Notes under the pieces: generated by a model
Seen by the model: only the letters and a program-made list of their open reading frames with translations
Databases searched by the model: none
Told to the model about the DNA's origin: nothing
Translations under genes and position numbers: made by a program
Assembly (NCBI RefSeq): GCF_963855985.1
Contig: NC_087105.1
Span: 5,830,501-5,894,500 of the forward strand
From: Ostrinia nubilalis
Taxonomy: Eukaryota > Arthropoda > Insecta > Lepidoptera > Crambidae
Direction: 5' to 3'
DNA length: 64,000 nucleotides
Shown here: piece after piece, positions 42,758-64,000 of the stretch
Layout: each line of letters begins with the position of its first letter
How positions within the stretch are numbered: position 1 is the stretch's first letter

Positions 42758-43150
42758 ACATGAACATCACTCGACCATGTATGTCCATTTGGACATATCG
42801 GAATGGCACGCTTTGACGATCAACTTGCTGTATCTACTCTAATCCATATCTGTGGATATCACAGATATCTGTGTTCATACCGGTTTGACAATTGACACAA
42901 AGAACAAAATTCAACTCATTCAATTCTCGCGAGTTTGCGGACTAACAGGTGCTTTTGTTGAAGTTAGTTACTTCTAATCTTTTAAAATAAAGTTTATTAA
43001 TCATAATTTCATACACTGAGAGACAAGTGCATTTTTTTTGTTTACAATCATCTTAGTGTTTCTAACCGCTAACTAATTAGATCATTATAACATTCAACTC
43101 AAGTATTTAAAAAACTTTTCCTCTGCAGCGTGGTATTCATAAAAGGAAAA

Positions 43151-55059
<11,909 letters not shown>

Positions 55060-55287
55060 TCGCCAATAATATGTGAAGACGAAATACTAAGGCAAGAAAC
55101 TTGTGCCACATCGAAACTAGTATAGCGGAAATCATGGTACTATTTAATCAAATGATGGTGTTTTGTATAAACAATAGGATAAGTAGAAAATATTATTGGT
55201 TTAATCTAGACCGCCTTTAGGATATATTGACATATTTCGTGGCATTACTACGAAGTGCTTCCCTTTTGTGTAGGTCCAAATGTATGA

Positions 55288-55293
55288 AATAAA
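55288..55293 (+). terminator. Polyadenylation signal of CBS-B
   Basis: AATAAA about 230 bases after the CBS-B stop, before the inverted minisatellite. Confidence 0.55.
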
Positions 55294-55634
55294 ATGTGTT
55301 ATTATATTTAGATGCAATAGTCCTTGACATTCCTTATTGGCATTTAACTACAATAGTGATGAATTTTTAATCATAATACTCTTTCGTCACAAATATTTAA
55401 ATAAACTGCTTAAATATTATTTCTAGTTGTTTTATTGCTAAACTTTGTTGTACTTGTGCTGTACCTACATGATAACTTTGAGTAGAGAAAGAAACACATT
55501 TAATGAGGCTTTCCAATCTATGGGTTCAAGAATACATGTATGAACCTACTTTGTACTTCTTGTGGGGTTGGAATGCTATGGTAATAGGACAAAATATTAA
55601 TAAAAGCACTATTACACACCACACATAAAAAAAG

Positions 55635-56308
55635 CCTTCAGGTTCAGAATGTCCAATTCCCAAAATGTCCAACGGTTTCAAAATGTCCAATTCCCGGAAT
55701 GTCCAATTCTCAAAATGTCCAATTCCCGAAATGCCCAATTCCCGAAACGTCCAGTTCCCAAAACGTCCAATTCCCAAAATGTCCAATTCCCAAAATGTCC
55801 AATCTACTTATGATGGGTTTGTTACATAAGTCCTCATAGCCTTTCTTAAAAATATTTAATAAATAACCATACTTAAATTTAAATAATCATTTATTTATTT
55901 ACAAATCATTCTTTCCTTTTTAGGTTAATAGAAAAAAATATAAATAACTATACATACTTGTACGAGTATAAAGTGCAGTAGCTACAAATTTTTTCTACGT
56001 AATTTTTGCAAATAATACAAATTTTCTATGTTTATATGCCGATTTTGCAAAAACTAAACGCATTCGTACATAAATATATTAATTACTAATTTTTAAGAAA
56101 GGCCATGAGGACTAATTTAACAAACCCATCATAATAGAGATTGGACATTTTGGGAATTGGACGTTTCGGGAACTGGACATTTCAGGAATTGGACATTTCG
56201 GGAAATGGACATTTCGGGAATTGGACATTTTGGGAATTGGACATTCTGGGAATTGGACATTTTGAAACCGTTGGACATTTTGGGAATTGGACATTCTGAA
56301 CCTGAAGG
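55635..56308. repeat. Inverted minisatellite (palindrome with AATGTCCAATTCCC units)
   Basis: Left arm 55635-55850 and right arm 56090-56308 are inverse copies. Each holds about nine units of a roughly 18-bp repeat AATGTCCAATTCCC(A/G)A, flanked by matching unique ends (CCTTCAGGTTCAG / CTGAACCTGAAGG). The spacer is AT-rich. Lies between the convergent CBS-B and PQBP1 genes. Confidence 0.9.
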
Positions 56309-56854
56309 AAAACAAGAAGGAAAGATATTCATGAGATAGTGCAATTTAGGTGGTCTTTATAGCTGTAAACCAATCTCTACAACTCTCTACAGACAACTAG
56401 GGAGAAGACAGTTGTTTAAAACAAGTAAAAAGGAAAAGCAGTGATTGATCAAGTAGAAATAAAAATACTAGCTATCTATTTATTTGTATTTTATTACCAC
56501 AATTTTTAAGTATAATTTAAATGGTATTTATATAACATATTCCAGATTATTCTAATGCATTAGTATATAGTTTGTACTTGGTTACTTTTGAAAAACAAAG
56601 CTGCTTTGTCTTATGAAATCAACAAAATAGGCAAAACAAAAATAAACAACCATTTGAATTCATACATTTATAACCTACTCAATCCTTCCTTATACTAAAA
56701 AGATCACGAGTTGAAGCTTGTATGATTAAGTTTTTGGTTTAAAAATAATACCAGGAAAAGTTTTAAAACTGTCATTTGTCTCCTTGATAGTAAAAATAAG
56801 GGGAAAAGAATTTAAATCCATGTTAAAAACAACAAAATACTATTATTATACATA

Positions 56855-56860
56855 TTTATT
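56855..56860 (-). terminator. Polyadenylation signal of PQBP1
   Basis: TTTATT on the + strand reads AATAAA on the - strand, about 30 bases after the PQBP1 stop. Confidence 0.65.
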
Positions 56861-56888
56861 ACACAGTAAAATTAACATATTAAAACAT

Positions 56889-57728
56889 CTAAGGTGAGGG
56901 TGGTGTTGGAGATTGTTGCTTGGCATTAGCTGCAAGGATTGCACCAGGGGCTGGATATGGCCTCATCTGATACAAAGATCCCGACGCCGTAGTATCAACT
57001 CCAGTCTTTGCATGTCTGTCCAGCCCTGCACTCCAATTGCCTCGAGGAATGTCTGAATATGAAGCTGGATCCATGGGATCTAAGTCATTGTCTTTGACTC
57101 TGGGCCGCTTCTTATCGCGACGATGAACCGTCTCCTTTTCCCTTTCCCTACGTTCACGTCGTTTCTCTTTGGTTGGTTGCTGAGGAACTTCCTGATCTGA
57201 TTCATCACTGCTGTTCTCACTTTCATCGCCTTCTTTTAGTAACCGCTCCTCTCGCAAGTGTGCAGCGCTTTCGGAAGGAGCAGCTCGTGGATGTGCAGGC
57301 GGCAGCCAGGATACCAAATTATTATGGACATTCCAAAAGTAATGTTGACCACAACCTTCATCATACACTTCCTCCCACCCAGGTGGCAACGGCCACAATT
57401 CCAGTACCTTTCTCTTATTCTCGAGATACGATTCGTCTGGTACCAATTTGCCTTGTTTCCATGTCTTTACACAAAACTTAGAACATTCATGATATATGTT
57501 ATTCTTATTTGGACAACCTTTATGGCCCTTTATAGGATCAACGTTGACTCCTTCAATGCCTTCCCAGAAGTATTCTTTATTGTGATCTTCAGGTTTGCTA
57601 TCATAGTCTTCAGCTATGATCTCTTCATTGGCTTGCACAGGAACTTGATCGTTGTTGGAGTCACCAGAATTAGGTTTCAACAGGCCTCTCTTAGCAAGAC
57701 GTGCTGCTAAAGCAGGAGGCAGAGGCAT
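56889..57728 (-). CDS. PQBP1: Polyglutamine-binding protein 1 (PQBP1), single exon, 279 aa
   Basis: Nuclear WW-domain protein linked to pre-mRNA splicing through the U5 snRNP 15-kDa protein and to transcription (family knowledge). Visible: canonical N-terminus MPLPPALAARLAKRGLL; acidic EEIIAEDYD (35-43); a Cys/His-containing insert (GCPNKNNIYHECSKFC, about 71-86); WW domain about 114-146 with LPPGW, YFW and VSWLPP; charged low-complexity region rich in KRRERRERE (about 165-210); conserved C-terminus DPMDPASYSDIPRG...TTASG...RPYPAPGAILAANA (217-269), the U5-15kD binding region. One uninterrupted ORF from ATG to TAA, convergent with the CBS pair. Lack of introns is notable, but I see no poly(A) tract or target duplication that would mark a retrocopy. 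Confidence 0.95.
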   Translation of the reverse strand: MPLPPALAARLAKRGLLKPNSGDSNNDQVPVQANEEIIAEDYDSKPEDHNKEYFWEGIEGVNVDPIKGHKGCPNKNNIYHECSKFCVKTWKQGKLVPDESYLENKRKVLELWPLPPGWEEVYDEGCGQHYFWNVHNNLVSWLPPAHPRAAPSESAAHLREERLLKEGDESENSSDESDQEVPQQPTKEKRRERREREKETVHRRDKKRPRVKDNDLDPMDPASYSDIPRGNWSAGLDRHAKTGVDTTASGSLYQMRPYPAPGAILAANAKQQSPTPPSP

Positions 57729-58286
57729 CGTAATGAATTTAGCTAATAACAGCTAAAGGTAAACTATAATTTTTGTAGTATTTCACACATTAAAAATGCA
57801 AAACAAAGCGAGCGTGCACAAACACCAAACGTAAAAGAACAATCACCAATCACTGTCACTGTCAGTTCGACTTTGACAAATCAACTTTTTAATATTTTTT
57901 TTTTAGTGGCAACCAAACCTCTCTGGGAGGTTTATTTCTGCCAATGTCGAGTGAAAGTCCATTAAATAATAAATTGAAACCATTAAAACAGTGGGTCTAG
58001 TCAAAACGCACTTTAAAATCGCAAACCCATCGCAAACCAGTCGCAAACAAATAAACAAATCGCAAAAGAGGTCGATAACAAAAAAGGCTTAGCCAAACGA
58101 AAAAAATCGAATCGCAAAGCCCTACCTATCGATAATCGAAAGACTGGATTGAAATTTCCCATACAAAGGCTTAGCCAACATGCATTTAAGACTCAATCAA
58201 AATCGAATCGAATCGCAACACCTGCCATTTTCATTGCGATTACTTAAACCCCGGTGATAAGCTTCGATTATATCGAAAACCAATAG

Positions 58287-58405
58287 GGTGAGTTGCACCA
58301 CCTAACTTTGACCGTAACTATGACGTTAACCGGTTTTTTTTGTATGGAGTTTGACAGATTTTAAACGTTTGTCAAAGTTAAACTAAGATGGTGCAACCCA
58401 CCCTA
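58287..58405. mobile_element. MITE c, AGGGTGAGTTGCACCACC ends (about 119 bp)
   Basis: AGGGTGAGTTGCACCACCTA / GATGGTGCAACCCACCCT, inner CTTTGAC/GTCAAAG. Complete copy of the family split at 22264-22792. Confidence 0.8.
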
Positions 58406-58933
58406 AGGCTGTTTTGACAAATCCGTATCGCGATTAGAGATGGGTTTCCACCCGGGTAAAAACCCACATGAGGGTAAAAACCCAATAAAAACCCGTTTCA
58501 TTCCACCCGTGGGTGTTTACACCGGGTGAAAACAAATAATTTTATAATTATTTCAATTGGTATCTTTTCTTTATTTTTATTGAATTTTTCTCATTTAAGT
58601 TTATTGATTAATAAGTAATAAGTCAAATTTAACACTAATATGCATTTATATCGTGGCCAAATCGTAAAATTGGTCACGTTATGACGATGTGACCAATTAT
58701 TTTATAAAATGGTGTTATTTCAAGAATCGTTGAACCGATTTAGAAGAAATTTAGTAGGAACACAATAATTTGTGATCATGGCAAGGACATGGAGGGGGGG
58801 GGGGGGGGGGATATCGGGGGGGGGATGTCAAAGATGCCAAACTCTCTCTTTGATGACATTACGGTATAAAGTTTACAAATAACAACACCAACTACAAAGT
58901 ACTTCTGCTTAAAAACTTGAAATCGAACCGCCC

Positions 58934-59988
58934 CACTATGTGACGAAAGGCCGATCTAGATGGACAATATTATTTGACAATATTAATTAGCTTTAAAGGC
59001 GGTATCTATTGATGATTTGACTATATATAGCAAAAACAGTCATAATTGCATTCAGTTTTGGTACATTTAACGCTATGATACATAAACCAGTATACATTGA
59101 TACACGGTTATAAAGAATTACTACCTGATAGGAGGTCAGCTTAAAATGGACATGTTTCTAAGAAGAAAAACAAAGCTGAATTTTTTATGGCAATTGAAAA
59201 TAAATAAAAAGGATGAGTGAATAAAAATATAGAATGCCATGCCAGCCACTTTCCAGCCAATTTTTACAACAAATTCGGGAAATGTTCATTTCAATATTAC
59301 ATAACTCCTCCGTTACCTCGTAAGTTTCGTATTTTATCGAAATATTCATTCCGCTTATTTTTTTCATTTTTGGGATATTTTATCCATTGTTCGTAGAACT
59401 CCCTTCGGGATATAAATATTACGTATTCTGAAAAAAAAAAGAACGAAAAAAAAATTTTGGCATCAGCTTTACTAAAAAAATTGACAAGGTTCCGCACCAG
59501 TCCGCACTTTCTAATTTACTTTGATCAATAGAATATGAATGAGACTACAACATATATAAGTTGCAGCCATGGTACAACAAAGTACATGTAGTTTCTGGTC
59601 CAACAAACACAAAGTTCGCATTAAAAATGTAATATCCATCACATTCGACAGCTATGTTTTCGGCAACTGTAAAGTTATTTGCAATGTGCATGAATAAAAA
59701 TGGTAGTTCTTACCATCAACCTCACGATCCATCACTAACTTTAGCACAATTAATTTTATAAACACTTTAAAATAGCGACAGACCAAATGCAGAAAAGTGA
59801 ATGATTTCTTCATGAATTCCACCCGTAATGACACTTCAAAAATATTTATTAATTTATTGGAGGGTACTTGCACAAAATTATCACCAGAATTGTGACCTCC
59901 AGATTGTCGGCTATCGATCTTGCTAGTATTATTGGAGATTTGAGTTAACCCTTTTTGTCCATCTAGATCGGCCTTTCGTCACATAGTG
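58934..59988. mobile_element. Element e, CACTATGTGACGAAAGGCCG ends
   Basis: Inverted ends of about 35 bp: CACTATGTGACGAAAGGCCG ATCTAGATGGACAA and inverse. About 1.05 kb, AT-rich, no coding frame recognised. Confidence 0.75.
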
Positions 59989-61995
59989 CGCCCTTCCGCC
60001 ACTGTAACGCATTGTAACGTTTTTCAAGACCTCCTCTCCCCCAGATTGCATTACGTAACACTAGAACGCCCCCTTAGCAACAAATACCACTTCTCACTTT
60101 AAAAAAACGCTATTTTTGTTTTCACCCACCAGAATGGGTGATAATGGGTAAAAACCGGGTTTTTACCCAAATCACCCAGTTTTAACCCAATCGGGTGAAA
60201 TGGGTTTTTACCCACTACCCATCTCTAATCGCGATGTCGTTTTGACAGCTAATTTGACAGCGAAGCATAGACGTAAACAGAGAGCAAAGAAGGATGAAAG
60301 TAATTTAAAAAAAAAAAGCTTAAAAAAAGTAAAAACAATCGCAAAGTCATAGACATTTTTTAACTTTTATTCGATTTTGAATGAACTTTTATATCGCCGC
60401 GTCGTTGGTGGTTCAATGTGCATTTTGGCTGCCATTTTCCGATCGAATCGAATTACTGGTGACGCGGCGACTGACATTAGTGAAAACTTCCTATTGGTTT
60501 GCGATGGCATTTTGACTAGACCCACAGATCGACCATGCTTCCCGTTCAACTACCCTCCACGGAATCCTTTTTAATTTCTGTTTCTCTAAAACTGGCAAAG
60601 ACATACCCTTTAACAAATCATTTTTTTTTCTCTAAAAATGGCAGACTTACCGCTTGTATAAACAGAAAATCACAATATTCCTCAACTAGTGTGATCCTTG
60701 ACCTGTGGTCTTTTGTCTACGTTATAACAGCGCCATAACTACATTCAATACCGTTTTCAGGTTCTTTACAAAATCGGTCCACGCCTGGGGGCACGTTAAT
60801 AACGTCTCGATAATACACACGGCCACAGCGGAGGACAGTTGAGACTAAACAAAAAACATTGAGTTATAATGTACTACGTACTAGAGAAGACATGTCAACT
60901 AGACTGTTTCTGGCACGCAAATAGGTCCATGGACCGAAATTCAATTAGTATGTGCTCAGCGGTTGCTGTGACAACACGCTTGAGTGCAGTTTTGTTTTTT
61001 GAAATATGCCATCCTATAGACGAAAATACTGTTCAAATAACTCCAGATACATATTAAGTAAAAATCAAGGAATTACTTTTTACCATTAAGTTGTACATTT
61101 ATGCACTTTAAAACCCTAATTTAATTTTAATTTGTTAATTACAAGGCGTCACCGCGGCGGCAGCCATTTTACGAAAATTTCAAAGAATAAAAATCGCAGA
61201 CTTGACACTGACGCATAAATTAGTATACGAAAGGAAGGTTAAATACAGCAATAAAAATATTTTTTTAAAGATTATAAGCACTTTGTATTGCACAAATTAC
61301 TAATAGTCCCGTCCAGCCCCTTGTGTTAAGCTAAATAAGCTTGGGTTACGGGTGGGCTCACACAATAGTCGTGCGGCATCATGGATCAAACTTGTTTGAA
61401 TTTCACTGCTGTTGTTCGTTCGTATGCGACTGGTTAGTTAGTAAATCACCCTAATTATTGACATCTAGCTCACGAGATAGGCTAAAATTATAATAATTGT
61501 ACAGTGTGTCTGGTCACCAGTGTCCGACCCGTTAGGGCGCAGTAATATGATCAATTTAATCGACAAATCCAGTATTAAAAAATTACAGCTATTTTTATTT
61601 TTTTAGTTTCTGAGTCCGGGTGGATTCATTTATTTACCAAATCTACCGATGTACAGGACCTATGAGTATAAAAGTGATTCGTTTGACAGCTAAAAAAGTA
61701 AGCAATACGTTGTCATCAAAAGCTTCCATTTAAATTTCTTAGAAACACTTGAACGTAAAAAAATGATGCTTCTTTTTAGATTTTTCAATGTTACAAAAAA
61801 CTAGAAAGTTTTACATTTTTAGATGAACTAAGTCATTACCTAAAAACTGATATACCTTGGCTTTAAATCAACTAGTCTATGTGCTAGCTACACAGGAGAT
61901 GCAGCGGTGAAAAGGAGAGGTGGGAATAGTCCCGTAACTTCTACCTCACAGCTATTATACGTGTACTCAACCACTGAGATATTTAACAATAGAGA

Positions 61996-62038
61996 CAATA
62001 AAATAACTGAAAGTTTCTGACTTTCAGTTATTTTATTG
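61996..62038. repeat. Perfect hairpin, 18-bp stem, 7-base loop
   Basis: CAATAAAATAACTGAAAG, loop TTTCTGA, CTTTCAGTTATTTTATTG. Contains AATAAA on the + strand; function unknown. Confidence 0.8.
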
Positions 62039-62134
62039 GTTCTGGAGTGAAGGCGTGGGTCATCCCTAGCTTTGTTCCTACCGTGACGAGTGGGAATTTT
62101 TCTAAAATCTCAAGATGGACTGACTGAAGATAGC

Positions 62135-62235
62135 AGGAAGACGCTGGATGCAGGCCACTATCAACTGGGCGATGTGGAAATCATTAGAGGAGGCCTTTGT
62201 TCAGCAGTGGACGTCCAGTAGCTAAAATGATGATG
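62135..62235 (-). repeat. GGACGTCCA/GGCCTCC repeat, copy 4
   Basis: GACGCTGGATGCAGGCCAC, GAAATCATTAGAGGAGGCCT, CAGTGGACGTCCAGTAGC, then (GATGAT). Confidence 0.7.
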
Positions 62236-62343
62236 ACGATGTTTCCTTACAGTATCCAATTCAATAGGCAGAAACTAAACGTAAACGAAGTGTCGCCTCT
62301 GTAATGGTATCATTATCTATAACTCATAATATTTCGTGCGCTG

Positions 62344-63556
62344 CACAGTGTTTTTTTTTGACCCGAAAAAGTGACATTCTGTTTTTATCACTAATATCCA
62401 AAGTTTAACTTATTATTAATGTTAGACTAAAACACCCAGGTGACAAATAGCTATAAATTATTTTTAAAAAAATATTTTAGAAAATTTATTTTGTACTGGG
62501 TCAAACTACAATTTTATTATTATTTAAAGAAACGTACACACTAAGCTTCTCTTTGCATTGCAGGTAGGTAGGTTGGTGTATGGCGAATATTATTGCACCT
62601 ATAATTATTTAAAAGTAGTTATAGGAACGACAGTATGATTATTTTTTAAATTTAAGAAATTATTATTTTTCTCTTTTTCTAAGCCGAAGTAGAATCTCTG
62701 CTTAGGTCAGATACATTTCTTAAAATAAGCTCTATCACCTATAATTTTTCTATATTCTAACTCGGCCGCAATTTCGAGAAAAAGTATTTTTTCCAAAATG
62801 TTAGGATTGTCACAAAAAATGACCTTACGTAGTTCCACTTTCTTTAGGGTTCCGTGGCCAAAGGATGCTAACGGGACATAATTAATATTATGCAAATATA
62901 AATACCACTCCTGATGATCAAGAGTCTTCATATATCTTAAAAGATGATGAAGAAACAGTATTCTTGAGCACTGATAGTAATTTAACTGATAACCTACCTA
63001 AGACAAATTAAACACATAATTAAGACCGATTAGCATCCTTTGGCCACGGAACCCTAAAGAAAGTGGAACTACGTAAGGTCATTTTTTGTGACAATCCTAA
63101 CATTTTGGAAAAAATACTTTTTCTCGAAATTGCGGCCGAGTTAGAATATAGAAAAATTATAGGTGATAGAGCTTATTTTAAGAAATGTATCTGACCTAAG
63201 CAGAGATTCTACTTCGGCTTAGAAAAAGAGAAAAATAATAATTTCTTAAATTAAAAAAATAATCATATGGTCGTTCCTATAACTACTTTTAAATAATTAT
63301 AGGTGCAATAATATTCGCCATACACCAACCTACCTACCTGCAATGCAAAGAGAAGCTTAGTGTGTACGTTTCTTTAAATAATAATAAAATTGTAGTTTGA
63401 CCCAGTACAAAATAAATTTTCTAAAATATTTTTTTAAAAATAATCTATAGCTATTTGTCACCTGGGTGTTTTAGTCTAACATTAATAATAAGTTAAACTT
63501 TGGATATTAGTGATAAAAACAGAATGTCACTTTTTCGGGTCAAAAAAAACACTGTG
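62344..63556. mobile_element. Transib-like palindromic element (1213 bp), CACAGTG ends
   Basis: Begins CACAGTGTTTTTTTTTGACC and ends with the inverse GGTC...ACACTGTG. Flanked by the exact 5-bp duplication CGCTG (62339-62343, 63557-63561). Ends of the type CACARTG with a GC-rich 5-bp duplication are known for the Transib superfamily. Arms of about 530 bp are near-identical; the loop is about 62874-63030. A 74-codon frame (62931-62707 -) spans loop and left arm; I do not recognise it. Non-autonomous. Confidence 0.82.
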
Positions 63557-63561
63557 CGCTG

Positions 63562-64000
63562 TTGGATGACAGTTTTAAACTAGAGATGGGTAATTTTTTT
63601 ATCGAATTAGAAAATACCAGTTAACGATTCTCAAGGCGATTATCGATTACATTAGATATTAATCGGGAAGAAAAATAATTAATGGCTTAAACATCAGTAT
63701 GAAGCCCATACGCACTTGTAGCACAAGTAACACGATTAGCCTCAGTCCCCTCAGTTGTGAATTCGGAATCGCCAGTTGTAATTTTAAAATCGCATCACAG
63801 AGTGAAGTAACTAACACCAAAAAACGGCAGAGCGAAGTGATTTCGAATGTTTCAACTGCTACGTTTTGTCACTTGTCTAGGAGGGCTAATTTTAGTCTAA
63901 GGGAGGGGAGCTTAGATTACATTACAGGAAACGCACAATATAATAAAAGAAAATAATGTAAGTAGCTGATCCTTTTTGCTATTGAGCACCATGAAAATTT
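63562..64000. other. Window end; nothing recognised
   Basis: An 'AACTAGAGATGGGT' trace at 63580 recalls the end of element d (58427). A frame at 63699-63956 shows no motif. Confidence 0.35.

Larger units (their letters stand above)
57905..60567. mobile_element. Five-level nest of transposable elements
   Basis: Outer repeat a (AGTGGCAACCAAACCTC ... CTCCACGGAATCC, 57914-60567) contains b (AGTGGGTCTAGTCAAAA ... TTTGACTAGACCCAC, 57990-60526). b contains c (58287-58405) and d (CGCGATTAGAGATGGGT inverted ends, about 58427-60235). d contains e (58934-59988). The uninterrupted copy of a at 22318-22690 confirms the a/b junction. No ORF of note. Confidence 0.75.
60568..62340. other. Intergenic; repeat traces only
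   Basis: No gene. Repeat fragment GCTACACAGGAGATGCAGCGG at 61889, a perfect hairpin at 61996-62038, and copy 4 of the GGACGTCCA repeat at 62135. Confidence 0.4.

Noticed and set aside
55526..56344. Repetitive frames such as GNWTFRELGI on both strands
   Set aside because: By-products of the inverted 18-bp minisatellite.

Overview
The window looks like chromosomal DNA of a moth or butterfly (Lepidoptera). The basis is AT-rich sequence, small GC-rich exons with GT-AG introns, and repeat motifs I know as common in lepidopteran genomes (for example the GGACGTCCA...GGCCTCCCCC repeat, seen four times). There are no operons, ribosome binding sites, tRNAs, rRNAs or CRISPR arrays that I can support.

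Four host genes can be built with closed reading frames. (1) 1581-30518, + strand: a secreted B-type carboxylesterase of 10 exons and 634 aa with a complete Ser-Glu-His triad. Its 14-kb first intron is packed with transposons, and one intron uses a GC-AG donor. (2) 32328-36858, +: a divergent cystathionine beta-synthase (CBS) paralog, 10 exons, 499 aa. (3) 43151-55059, +: a conventional CBS, 10 exons, 502 aa. The two CBS genes share all nine intron positions and phases, so they are a tandem duplicate pair in which one copy has diverged. (4) 57728-56889, - strand: an intronless PQBP1 (polyglutamine-binding protein 1) gene, convergent with the CBS pair. Each gene has an AATAAA signal at a plausible distance after its stop.

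Much of the rest is transposable elements, many with resolvable ends. They include a 6.7-kb LTR element with identical 152-bp LTRs but no intact pol (5520-12192); a fold-back Tc1-like element (16971-18560); a second TA-flanked palindrome (25156-26848); a hAT-type MITE with an 8-bp target duplication (27826-28275); a 3.4-kb palindrome around a LINE RNase H remnant (39372-42757); a Transib-like palindrome with CACAGTG ends and a CGCTG duplication (62344-63556); a five-level nest of elements at 57.9-60.6 kb; and an inverted minisatellite at 55.6-56.3 kb.

The most novel-looking item is a DNA transposon family seen twice (4411-5072 and 48969-50293). Its ends read CAC(T/C)GGTCAACA, it duplicates TTA, and both copies carry decayed pieces of the same protein (MSLK/MGIK...H, EQG/EEQ...FHQ, RYQG/GYQG). 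I cannot assign it to a named transposon superfamily.
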